Both the position numbers and the translations under genes were made by a program. This document shows positions 44,663-52,630 of a stretch of DNA of 64,000 bases, one piece after another. The notes beneath the pieces are model-generated. The model was not told the origin of the DNA. It made no database searches and was given only the letters and a program-made list of their open reading frames with translations. Within the stretch, counting starts at the first letter, position 1. Each line of letters opens with the position of its first letter. This stretch comes from an uncultured Collinsella sp. (GTDB lineage Bacteria > Actinomycetota > Coriobacteriia > Coriobacteriales > Coriobacteriaceae), in the NCBI GenBank assembly GCA_902475785.1, contig CABSAN010000001.1, positions 68,138 to 132,137 of the forward strand, read 5' to 3'.

Positions 44663-45253
44663 ATGCCCCGATGCGCCCGCGCCGTTTCGCTCACCGGCTA
44701 TTACCACGTCTTTGACCGTGGCAACTCCAAGCAGATTATTTTTGAAGATGACTCTGACCGATATCGTTTCTTATCGGACATCTCGGACAGGTTTGCACGC
44801 CATAAAGTGGCAGTGTTGGCTTGGTGCCTTATGGACAACCACTTCCATTTGATGGTTGATGACCCATATGACAACCTTTCAAAGGCAATGCAGTGCGCAC
44901 TGACGGCGTATGCTAAGTATTTCAATGGGAAAACGGGAAGAACGGGCCATCTGTTTGACAATCGCTATTCGCGTGTTGCGGTTGAGTCAGACACGCAGGC
45001 GGTACAGCTGCTCGATTATATTCATCTTAATCCTGTGAAAGGCGCGCTCGACTCGCTCGAGGCGTATCGTTGGTCAAGCTACAAGGCATACCAGCTGGGC
45101 TACGATCCCTTTGACATCTGCAAACACTCATGTAAGTCTGTCCCCAAAGAGTGCGAGTGCAAAAAGGCGCCCTCCGTTGGGGAGGACGCCTTTGGTAAGT
45201 TCTATGTGAACGCGAGGTCTTTGACCCGGAGAGTCCGAGGTACTTGTTGGTAA
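44663..45253 (+). CDS. REP-associated tyrosine transposase (Y1_Tnp/RAYT), copy 2
   Basis: 196-aa HUH nuclease, clearly divergent from copy 1 but with the same layout: YYHVFDRGNSKQIIFEDD, WCLMDNHFHLMVDD (HUH), TGHLFDNRYSRVAV, tyrosine segment LLDYIHLNPVKGAL and YRWSSYKAYQLG. ATG 44663 with AAAGGAGAG 5 bp upstream. The conserved domain ends near residue 152; the frame then runs through palindrome B (encoding HSCKSVPKE) and through the rpmB terminator before stopping 8 bp short of the convergent rpmB stop. The C-terminus may therefore be an extension gained by loss of an earlier stop. Confidence 0.88.
   Translation: MPRCARAVSLTGYYHVFDRGNSKQIIFEDDSDRYRFLSDISDRFARHKVAVLAWCLMDNHFHLMVDDPYDNLSKAMQCALTAYAKYFNGKTGRTGHLFDNRYSRVAVESDTQAVQLLDYIHLNPVKGALDSLEAYRWSSYKAYQLGYDPFDICKHSCKSVPKECECKKAPSVGEDAFGKFYVNARSLTRRVRGTCW
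45125..45153 (-). repeat. REP-like palindrome B of RAYT-2 family, inside the RAYT-2 coding region
   Basis: CACTCATGTAAGTCTGTCCC on the plus strand, then CAAAGAGTG; reversed, it matches element A at 27 of 29 positions. It is inverted relative to A and lies within the 3' part of the transposase reading frame. Confidence 0.75.
45161..45193 (-). terminator. Rho-independent terminator of rpmB
   Basis: AAGGCG/CGCCTT and CCCTCC/GGGAGG arms with GTTG loop; on the minus strand followed by TTTTTGCAC. It is about 70 bp beyond the rpmB stop and lies inside the convergent RAYT-2 coding sequence. Confidence 0.8.
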
Positions 45254-45261
45254 GACCTTAT

Positions 45262-45450
45262 TTAGGAGCGCGCAACCTTGCCGGACTTGAGGCAGGTGGA
45301 GCAAACGTTCATCTTGCGACGGTGACCATCGACGACGACGTAGACGCGCTGGATGTTGGGGCGGAACTTACGGTTGGTGACGCGGTGAGAGTGGCTGATG
45401 GAGCGACCGGCAACGGGGTGCTTACCGCAAACTTCGCAAACTTTGGACAT
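45262..45450 (-). CDS. rpmB: 50S ribosomal protein L28
   Basis: 62-aa L28. MSKVCEVCGKHPVAGRSISH with a second CxxC in MNVCSTCLKSGKV, so it is the zinc-binding (C+) form. ATG at 45450 follows AAGGAGGG on the minus strand; a longer frame upstream to 45498 lacks family similarity. Monocistronic, between RAYT-2 and the pyr leader. Confidence 0.97.
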   Translation of the reverse strand: MSKVCEVCGKHPVAGRSISHSHRVTNRKFRPNIQRVYVVVDGHRRKMNVCSTCLKSGKVARS

Positions 45451-45504
45451 AACTGACCCTCCTTGGGCGACAAACGAACATGTCGCGTTAACAAACAAGC
45501 CTGA

Positions 45505-45513
45505 ACTATAGCA
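45505..45513 (-). promoter_or_regulatory. Predicted extended -10 promoter of rpmB
   Basis: TGCTATAGT on the minus strand (extended -10), about 55 bp before the rpmB start. A -35 was not clear (TTGCGC lies 20 bp upstream of the -10). The same TGCTATAGT occurs before rpsT. Confidence 0.5.
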
Positions 45514-45744
45514 CAGAAGCAGCTCCCTGTGCGCAATCTACACAGAGATATTCCTCTTTTGGCGATAGTGCCCACGCTACGGCCCTGGACGTAGATCCGA
45601 TTTGCGTGCAGCAGAGGGGATTATGCCAGCTCGAATCAAGGTTTTCAAGCTCGTCCCACAAATATATATAGGTTTATGGAGTGTTGGGCTCCGTTTACGG
45701 ATTGCTCTGTATTTATGCTCGCAATTAAGCTCGAGGTTGGCTAC

Positions 45745-45880
45745 ACTATCCAGTGACCATTAAAGGGGTACGAGATACCCACATGGAATTACATTGCTGC
45801 CAAAGAGCAGCCCTTCCTGTGGGTGTCTGGTCCGCTTTGAGCGGTCGGGCATCTATTTTTTTGACTGTGTCAGCAGTCAA
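45745..45880 (+). promoter_or_regulatory. Attenuator-like leader of the pyr operon
   Basis: The 400 bp between rpmB and pyrR hold no gene. The proximal part has ATCCAGTGA (45748-45756), close to the UCCAGNGA core of PyrR-binding loops. A hairpin at 45775-45826 (ATACCCACATGGAA with TTCCTGTGGGTGT, enclosing a GCTGC/GCAGC stem) overlaps by three bases the base of a terminator at 45824-45862 (TGTCTGG...CGGGCA around CCGCT/AGCGG, then seven T). A further small hairpin (TTGACTG/CAGTCAA, 45861-45880) precedes the ribosome binding site. UMP-dependent attenuation by PyrR is the natural reading. Confidence 0.6.
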
Positions 45881-45889
45881 GACATGTGA

Positions 45890-46486
<597 letters not shown>

Positions 46487-46490
46487 TACC

Positions 46491-47435
46491 GTGGCGTTCA
46501 ACCATAAGCACCTGATCGACATTACCGAGTACTCCGAAGAGGACATCAAGCTCATCCTCGAGACCGCCAAGGCGTTCTCCGAGGTCAACGAGCGTGCCAT
46601 CAAGAAGGTCCCCACGCTCAAGGGCAAGACCATCGTCAACATGTTCAACGAGCCCTCGACGCGCACCCGCAGCTCCTTCGAGCTCGCCGAGAAGCGTCTT
46701 TCGGCCGACAGCCTTAACTTTGGCGGCTCCTCGACCTCCACGGTCAAGGGCGAGAGCCTCGTCGACACCGTCGAGACCCTCAACGCCTATAAGATCGACT
46801 GCATCGTCGTGCGCGACAAGCACGCCGGCGCTCCCTACATCGTCACGCAGAACTCGCCCGCAAGCGTCATCTGCGCCGGCGACGGCAAGCACAACCATCC
46901 CACGCAGGCCCTGCTCGACCTGTACACCATCTGGGAGCACAAGGGTGACTTCCACGGTCAGAAGGTCGCCGTCGTCGGCGATATCGCCCACTCCCGCGTT
47001 TGCGGCTCGCTGATCCCCGCCCTTAAGATCATGGGCTGCGAGACCTACGCCGTCGCCCCCGGCACGCTGCTGCCGCCGTCGCCCGAGGTCTTGGGCTGCG
47101 ACCACGTGACGAGCGACCTTGATTCCGTCCTGCCCGAGCTGGACGTCGTCTACATGCTGCGCGTGCAGCAGGAGCGTCTCGAGGGTGCTCCGTTCCCGAC
47201 CATTCGCGAGTACCACAAGCTCTTCGGCCTGACCAAGGACCGCGAGAAGCTCATGAAGCCCGATGCGATCATCTGCCACCCGGGCCCCATCAACCGCGGC
47301 GTCGAGTTCGACTCCTATATGGCCGACCACCCGCAACGCTCCGTCATCCTGGAGCAGGTCTACGCCGGTATCTGCGTGCGTATGGCTATCCTGTATCTGC
47401 TGCTTGGAGGTGCCGATAATGGCCTTGCTTCTTAA
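46491..47435 (+). CDS. pyrB: Aspartate carbamoyltransferase, catalytic subunit
   Basis: 314-aa ATCase catalytic chain. Carbamoyl-phosphate motif NEPSTRTRSSFELA, then HPTQALLDLYTIW, VGDIAHSRVCGSL and HPGPINRGVE. GTG start with GGGAGG, 4 bp after pyrR; an earlier in-frame start would overlap pyrR. No pyrI follows, so this is probably the unregulated type. It overlaps pyrC by 17 bp. Confidence 0.97.
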   Translation: MAFNHKHLIDITEYSEEDIKLILETAKAFSEVNERAIKKVPTLKGKTIVNMFNEPSTRTRSSFELAEKRLSADSLNFGGSSTSTVKGESLVDTVETLNAYKIDCIVVRDKHAGAPYIVTQNSPASVICAGDGKHNHPTQALLDLYTIWEHKGDFHGQKVAVVGDIAHSRVCGSLIPALKIMGCETYAVAPGTLLPPSPEVLGCDHVTSDLDSVLPELDVVYMLRVQQERLEGAPFPTIREYHKLFGLTKDREKLMKPDAIICHPGPINRGVEFDSYMADHPQRSVILEQVYAGICVRMAILYLLLGGADNGLAS

Positions 47436-48708
47436 GAATGCCCACGTCGTCGACCCGTCCGTCGAGCTTGACGGTGTCGTTGACGTCCTGATTGACGGCG
47501 ATAAGATCGCCGAGATCGGCGAGAATCTCACCGTCGAGGGAGCCGAGGTCCGCGACCTTTCCGGCAAGTACCTCGTCCCCGGCCTGGTGGATATGCACGT
47601 TCACCTTCGCGAGCCCGGCTACGAGGTCAAAGAGGACATCGAGAGCGGCACCCGCGCAGCTGCCAAGGGCGGCTTTACCGGCGTGTGCTCCATGCCCAAC
47701 ACCGATCCCGTCACCGATAACGGCACCGTCGTGGAGTTCGTCAAGTCCCGCGCTGCCGAGGTCGGCCACTGCCGCGTCTATCCGTCGGGCGCCATGACCC
47801 GCGGTCTTAAGGGCGAGGCCATGTCCGAGATGGGCGATATGGTCGCCCACGGCGCCGTCGCCTTCACCGACGACGGTCGCGGCGTGCAGGGCGCGGGCAT
47901 GCTCCGTCGCTGCATGGACTACGGCAAGATGTTCGGCAAGGTCTTCATGAGCCACTGCCAGGACGAGGACCTGGTCGGCCACGGCCAGATCAACGAGGGC
48001 AAGGTCTCGACCCGTCTGGCCCTCGAGGGTTGGCCGGCTGCCGGCGAGGAGCTCCAGATCGCCCGCGACATCGAGATCGCCAAGCTGACCGGTGCCAAGC
48101 TGCACATCCAGCACATCTCCACCGCCCATGGCCTGGAGATCGTGCGTGCCGGTAAGGCCGCTGGCGTTCAGGTTACCTGCGAGGCTACCCCGCACCACAT
48201 GTTCCTGACCGAGAACGACCTGGACGAGACCTACAACACCTCGCTCAAGGTCAATCCGCCGCTGCGTACCGAGGAAGATGCCGAGGCCATCCGTCAGGGC
48301 GTCATCGACGGCACCGTCGACGCTATCGTCACCGATCACGCTCCCCACACCCCGTGGGAGAAGGCCCGCGAGTTCGAGCTTGCGCCCTTTGGCATGATCG
48401 GCCTCGAGACCTCGCTGTCGCTCGTACTCACCGAGCTGGTCAACACGGGCAAGATGAGCGTGGGCCGCATGGTCGAGCTCATGGCCATCAAACCGCGTGA
48501 GATCCTGGGCCTCGACCAGGTTCAGGTCAAGGCGGGCTCCGTTGCCGACCTGACCGTGTTCGACGCGTCCGCCACCTGGACGGTTGGCGAGGACGGCTAC
48601 GAGTCGCGCGCCGAGAACTCCGGTTTTGCCGGCCGCACGCTTACCGGTCGTGCCACCGATGTGTTTGTCGGCGGTAAGCAGACGCTCGCCGACGGCTGCA
48701 TCTGCTAG
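47419..48708 (+). CDS. pyrC: Dihydroorotase (class I)
   Basis: 429-aa zinc amidohydrolase. Metal-binding VDMHVHLREPGYE at residues near 57, SHCQDED, HIQHISTAHGLE and the catalytic TDHAPH. ATG 47419 with GGAGG in the end of pyrB; an open stretch further upstream is out-of-family. Confidence 0.97.
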   Translation: MALLLKNAHVVDPSVELDGVVDVLIDGDKIAEIGENLTVEGAEVRDLSGKYLVPGLVDMHVHLREPGYEVKEDIESGTRAAAKGGFTGVCSMPNTDPVTDNGTVVEFVKSRAAEVGHCRVYPSGAMTRGLKGEAMSEMGDMVAHGAVAFTDDGRGVQGAGMLRRCMDYGKMFGKVFMSHCQDEDLVGHGQINEGKVSTRLALEGWPAAGEELQIARDIEIAKLTGAKLHIQHISTAHGLEIVRAGKAAGVQVTCEATPHHMFLTENDLDETYNTSLKVNPPLRTEEDAEAIRQGVIDGTVDAIVTDHAPHTPWEKAREFELAPFGMIGLETSLSLVLTELVNTGKMSVGRMVELMAIKPREILGLDQVQVKAGSVADLTVFDASATWTVGEDGYESRAENSGFAGRTLTGRATDVFVGGKQTLADGCIC

Positions 48709-48728
48709 CATAGCCTTATCGCTTTTGT

Positions 48729-48753
48729 GCGCGGTGCCCTTGCGGTGCCGCGC
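48729..48753 (+). terminator. Weak intraoperonic hairpin between pyrC and pyrK
   Basis: GCGCGG / CCGCGC stem with a 13-nt loop that itself repeats GGTGCC, followed by TTTCTG. The poor T-run suggests attenuation or a processing site rather than full termination. Confidence 0.35.
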
Positions 48754-48800
48754 TTTCTGTTCGTTTTGACCATGCAATCGCATGGGGGATTGGAGCGTCT

Positions 48801-49592
48801 ATGCCCACACCTTCCACTGCACGCATGCACGACTTCGAGGTCGTCTCGAACCAGGAGATCGCCGACGGCATCTTCTCGCTCGTCATCTCGGCCCCCAAGC
48901 TTGCAAGTGCGCTCAAGCCCGGTCAGTTTGTGAACATTGCCGTGCCCGGCGATGCGTCCTCGCTGCTTCGCGTGCCCCTGAGCTTCTATCGCGCCGACGC
49001 CCAGGCCGGTACCGTCGAGCTGTGGTACGCCGTCGTGGGCGACGACACCCGTCGTCTGTCGCAGATGGCCCCCGGCTCCAAGTCCAACCTGTTGGGCCCT
49101 GGCGGCCGCGGCTGGCTTGTTCCCGAGGGCACCAGGAAGGCGCTGCTCGTGGCGGGCGGCATCGGCGTTCCGCCCGTGCTCTGCCTTGCCGGCAAGCTTG
49201 TCGAGCAGGGTGTGGCCGTCGACGTGTGCTTGGGCTTTGGCACCGCTTCCAAGGCCGTGGGTGTCGATGAGTTCCGCGCGCTGGGCGCCACAGTTAACGT
49301 GTGCACCGACGACGGCTCGCTCGGCACGCACGGTTTTTGCACCGACCCGGCAGCTGAGCTGCTCGGCGAGGGCGGCTACGACTATGTGGCCAGCTGTGGC
49401 CCCGCTGTCATGATGAAGAAAGTCGCCGCCGCTGCCGCCGAGGCCGGTGCGTACTGCGAGGTGTCGCTCGAGCGCATGATGAGCTGTGGCTTTGGCGCCT
49501 GCAACACCTGCAATGTCGAGACGGTCGACGGTATGAAGGGTGCTTGCATGTGCGGCCCCGTGTTCGATGCTTCCAAGGTGGTGGTCTTCTAG
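48801..49592 (+). CDS. pyrK: Dihydroorotate dehydrogenase electron-transfer subunit PyrK
   Basis: 263-aa iron-sulfur flavoprotein that passes electrons from PyrD to NAD+. FAD-binding segment around LLRVPLSFYRAD, NAD domain around LLVAGGIGVPPVLCLAG, and a [2Fe-2S] cysteine cluster in SCGFGACNTCNVETVDG and ACMCGPVFDASKVVF. ATG start with no strong Shine-Dalgarno sequence (GGGGGATTGGAG about 10 bp upstream). Its stop overlaps the pyrD start. Confidence 0.95.
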   Translation: MPTPSTARMHDFEVVSNQEIADGIFSLVISAPKLASALKPGQFVNIAVPGDASSLLRVPLSFYRADAQAGTVELWYAVVGDDTRRLSQMAPGSKSNLLGPGGRGWLVPEGTRKALLVAGGIGVPPVLCLAGKLVEQGVAVDVCLGFGTASKAVGVDEFRALGATVNVCTDDGSLGTHGFCTDPAAELLGEGGYDYVASCGPAVMMKKVAAAAAEAGAYCEVSLERMMSCGFGACNTCNVETVDGMKGACMCGPVFDASKVVVF

Positions 49593-50515
49593 TGGGTACC
49601 GTGAACATGGCCGTCGATTTCGGCGGCGTCAAGATGCAGAACCCCATCAACACCGCAGCCGGTACCTTTGGCTACGGTTGGCAGTTCCAGAACTTCTTTG
49701 ATGTTTCCCAGCTGGGCGCCATCACCACCAAGGGTTGCGCTGCCGAGCCCTGGCCCGGCAACCCCGCGCCCCGTATGGCCGAGATTCCCGGCGGCATGAT
49801 CAACTCCGTGGGCCTTCAGAACCCTGGCGTGGCCGCCTTTGCCCGCGAGTCCGGCCCGTGGCTCGAGCAACTGTCCAAGGACGGTTGCCAGGTCATCTGT
49901 CAGGTTGCCGGCCACTCCGTTGACGAGTTTGTCCGCGCACTCGAGATGTATGTCGAGCTGTGCCCCTGGGCTGCCGGCTACGAGATCAACGTGAGCTGCC
50001 CCAATATCGCCGCCGGCGGTGCCGCCATGGGCTCCACGCCCGAGGGCGCCTCTTCCGTTATGGCTGCCTGCCGCAAGGTGACCGATAAGCCGCTGTTCGT
50101 GAAGATGGCGCCGGTCAACGTCGCCGAGATCGCCAAGGCCCTCGAGGCTGCCGGCGCCGACGGCCTTTCGGTCATCAACTCCATTCAGGGCATGGCCATC
50201 GACGTTCACACCCGCAAGTCCCGCGTGGCAAAGCCCAAGGGCGGCCTTTCGGGCCCGCTGTGCCACCACATCGCCGTGCGCATGGTCTGGGAGGTTGCCC
50301 AGGCCGTTGATATCCCCATCAACGGTGTCGGTGGTGTCATGACCGGCGAGGATGCGGCTGAGTTTATCCTGGCCGGTGCCACCTGCGTGTCGGTCGGCAT
50401 GGCCAACTTCGTCGATCCGTGCGCTTCGCTCAAGATCGCGCATGAGCTCGAGGCCTGGGCTGAGTCCCAAGGCGTAAAGGACATCAACGAACTGGTAGGT
50501 GCTTTCGAATGCTAG
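49592..50515 (+). CDS. pyrD: Dihydroorotate dehydrogenase 1B catalytic subunit
   Basis: 307-aa FMN enzyme, NAD-linked type 1B because PyrK is adjacent. Catalytic Cys in YEINVSCPNI; PRMAEIPGGMINSVGLQNPG, FVKMAPVNVAEIA, GGLSGPLCHHIAVRMV and NGVGGVMTGEDAAEF. GTG at 49592 overlaps the pyrK stop by one base; GTG 49601 and ATG 49607 are alternatives. It overlaps pyrF by 7 bp. Confidence 0.96.
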   Translation: MGTVNMAVDFGGVKMQNPINTAAGTFGYGWQFQNFFDVSQLGAITTKGCAAEPWPGNPAPRMAEIPGGMINSVGLQNPGVAAFARESGPWLEQLSKDGCQVICQVAGHSVDEFVRALEMYVELCPWAAGYEINVSCPNIAAGGAAMGSTPEGASSVMAACRKVTDKPLFVKMAPVNVAEIAKALEAAGADGLSVINSIQGMAIDVHTRKSRVAKPKGGLSGPLCHHIAVRMVWEVAQAVDIPINGVGGVMTGEDAAEFILAGATCVSVGMANFVDPCASLKIAHELEAWAESQGVKDINELVGAFEC

Positions 50516-51225
50516 AGACCGATGCCCGCGACCGCGTAATCGTCGCCCTCGACTGCGACCGTGAGCGTGCGCTCGAGCTTGCCCACGAGCTTTCGGGCCA
50601 TGCCGCTTGGCTCAAAGTTGGCATGACGCTCTATTACGCTGAGGGTCCCCAGATCGTCAAGACCTTTAAGGACCTGGGCTTTAAGGTCTTCCTTGACCTT
50701 AAGTTCCATGATATTCCGCATCAGGTTCGCGGTGCCGCCCGCTCGGCCTCGCTTGCTGGTGCCGATCTGCTTTCGGTCCACGGTTTGGGTTCGGGCGCCA
50801 TGCTCGCTGCCTGCCGCGAGGGTGCCGAGGAGGTGCGCGAGGACCGCGCCAAGCTCGTCGCCATCACCGTTCTTACGAGCATGAATCAGGATGCCTTGAG
50901 CGAGATCGGCGTCGAGTCGCCCGTGGCTGAGGAGGCCGCCCGCCTGGCAAAGCTCGCTCAGGCCAACGGCATCGACGGTATCGTGTGCTCGCCGATGGAG
51001 GCTCACGACATGCGTGAGCTGTTGGGTCCCGATGCCCTGATCGTGACTCCGGGTGTGCGTCCGGTTGGTGCCGCCCTTGGTGACCAGTCCCGTGTGGCGA
51101 CGCCTTCCCAGGCTATCGAGCGAGGCGCAAGCCACATTGTGGTGGGCCGTCCCATCACCGGCGCCGACGATCCGGTCGCCGCCTTTGACGCCATCGTCGC
51201 CGAGCTGGTCGAAAACGTCGCGTAA
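50509..51225 (+). CDS. pyrF: Orotidine 5'-phosphate decarboxylase
   Basis: 238-aa OMP decarboxylase. RVIVALDCDRERAL, catalytic VFLDLKFHDIPHQV, and TPGVRPVGAALGDQSRVATP plus VVGRPITGADDP. ATG overlaps pyrD. The operon therefore covers aspartate carbamoylation to UMP except for pyrE, which is not in the window, and carAB. Confidence 0.97.
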   Translation: MLETDARDRVIVALDCDRERALELAHELSGHAAWLKVGMTLYYAEGPQIVKTFKDLGFKVFLDLKFHDIPHQVRGAARSASLAGADLLSVHGLGSGAMLAACREGAEEVREDRAKLVAITVLTSMNQDALSEIGVESPVAEEAARLAKLAQANGIDGIVCSPMEAHDMRELLGPDALIVTPGVRPVGAALGDQSRVATPSQAIERGASHIVVGRPITGADDPVAAFDAIVAELVENVA

Positions 51226-51270
51226 AAGATTCCCCTAAGTCACCACTTTTGGGTCTCATTAGCACAAAAT

Positions 51271-51328
51271 AGCCCCTGTGCCTGCGTAAACTTTCCCATC
51301 CTTTGTGTGGAATCGCAGGTCAGGGGCT
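51271..51328 (+). terminator. Long hairpin after pyrF, possible terminator
   Basis: AGCCCCTG and CCTGCG pair with CGCAGG and CAGGGGCT across a 27-nt loop, with small internal mismatches, followed by TAACTTT. The 239-bp gap also contains the mihF promoter. The large loop is unusual for a terminator. Confidence 0.5.
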
Positions 51329-51411
51329 TAACTTTGGGCGCAGTATATTGCACTTTTTGCGGGTATCGTCTAACCTATGGACCCGCGATTGGGCATTTTG
51401 TACGTTCTACG

Positions 51412-51420
51412 TGCTAAAAT
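51412..51420 (+). promoter_or_regulatory. Predicted extended -10 promoter of mihF
   Basis: TGCTAAAAT lies 44 bp before the mihF start; no good -35 at 17 bp. TTGGGC lies 20 bp upstream of the hexamer. Confidence 0.45.
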
Positions 51421-51464
51421 GCCAATTATTGAATCAGATATAACCCAACTATTTGGAGGTACGA

Positions 51465-51773
51465 ATGGCACTCCCTCAGCTTACCGATGAGCAGCGTAAG
51501 CAGGCTCTTGAGAAGGCTGCTGCCGCACGTCACGCCCGCGCTGAGCTTCGCGAGCAGATCAAGAAGGGCGAGAAGTCCCTCGAGTCCGTGCTCAACTCCG
51601 ATGACCCCATCGCTTCCCGCATGAAGGTTTCCACCCTCATCGAGTCTCTCCCTGGTTATGGTAAGGCCAAGGCCGCCAAGATCATGGAGGAGCTCGGCAT
51701 CTCTGCTACCCGTCGCGTTCAGGGCCTTGGCGTCCGTCAGCGCGAGCAGCTCCTCGAGCAGCTGACCAAATAA
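51465..51773 (+). CDS. mihF: Integration host factor, actinobacterial type (mIHF)
   Basis: 102-aa nucleoid-associated protein of the actinobacterial IHF family (not related in sequence to HU/IHF). PQLTDEQRKQALEKAAAARHARAELREQIKKGEKSL, then the helix-two-turn-helix-like VSTLIESLPGYGKAKAAKIMEELGISATRRVQGLG. ATG 51465 with TTGGAGG. The pyrF-mihF-gmk-rpoZ order is an actinobacterial signature and is a main support for the taxonomic assignment. Confidence 0.95.
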   Translation: MALPQLTDEQRKQALEKAAAARHARAELREQIKKGEKSLESVLNSDDPIASRMKVSTLIESLPGYGKAKAAKIMEELGISATRRVQGLGVRQREQLLEQLTK

Positions 51774-52343
51774 GTGAGCGCTCAGGATTCAAAGCTCTTT
51801 GTGATTTCTGGACCGTCAGGCGCGGGCAAGGGCACGCTCGTCACTCGTGTGCGCGAGCGTCGCTCTAACCTGGGCCTGACGGTTTCGGCTACCACGCGAG
51901 CCCCACGCAAAGGCGAGGTCGATGGCGTCAATTACTTTTTCCTGACGCGTGAGGAGTTCGACCGCCGCGTGGCAAACGGTGAGTTTGTTGAGTGGGCCGA
52001 GGTCCACGGTAACTGCTATGGCACGTTGGTGAGCGAGGTTCAGTCCAAGCTCGCCTCTGGTTCGTCTCTCATCTTGGAGATCGATGTCCAGGGTGCCCTG
52101 CAGGTGAAGGAGCGTTTCCCCGAGGCCGTGCTGATCTTTATCAAGCCACCTTCGCTCGAGGTGCTTCGCGAGCGTCTAGTCGGTCGCGGTACCGAGACGC
52201 CCGAGACGATTGAGCTGCGTATGGCAAACGCCGCCGATGAGCTTGCCCTTGCCGACCGCTACGACGACGTCGTGGTTAATGACGATCTCGACCGCGCGAC
52301 CGATGAGCTCGTTCGCGTTCTCGATATGCATGAAAGGATCTGA
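51774..52343 (+). CDS. gmk: Guanylate kinase
   Basis: 189-aa GMP kinase. P-loop VISGPSGAGKGTLV at residues near 10, SATTRAPRKGEVDGVNYFF, EFVEWAEVHGNCYGT and ILEIDVQGALQVK. GTG starts directly after the mihF stop. Confidence 0.97.
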   Translation: MSAQDSKLFVISGPSGAGKGTLVTRVRERRSNLGLTVSATTRAPRKGEVDGVNYFFLTREEFDRRVANGEFVEWAEVHGNCYGTLVSEVQSKLASGSSLILEIDVQGALQVKERFPEAVLIFIKPPSLEVLRERLVGRGTETPETIELRMANAADELALADRYDDVVVNDDLDRATDELVRVLDMHERI

Positions 52344-52348
52344 GGTCC

Positions 52349-52630
52349 GTGTCCGTTGTAAAGCCTTGCATTGACGATCTTCTGGAGAAGACCGATCACA
52401 ACCGCTTCCTGCTCGCTTCGCTTGCCTCCAAGCGCGCCTGCGACATCAATAGCATGCTGCGTGGCCAGCACAACCGCGTGCTTGCCGTCCAGGATGTCGA
52501 TGACATCACCATCGGGCTTTCCGGTGCCGATACCATTTCGATGGCTATGGATGAGATTGTCGACGGCGACATCTCTTACGACGAGGCCCGTTATGAGAAG
52601 GCGCTCGGCCACAAGGTTGCTGAAGCCTAA
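52349..52630 (+). CDS. rpoZ: DNA-directed RNA polymerase omega subunit
   Basis: 93-aa omega subunit assisting assembly of beta prime. PCIDDLLEKTDHNRFLLASLASKRACDINSML matches the conserved N-terminal region. GTG start 5 bp after gmk. The gmk-rpoZ pairing is standard. Confidence 0.92.
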   Translation: MSVVKPCIDDLLEKTDHNRFLLASLASKRACDINSMLRGQHNRVLAVQDVDDITIGLSGADTISMAMDEIVDGDISYDEARYEKALGHKVAEA

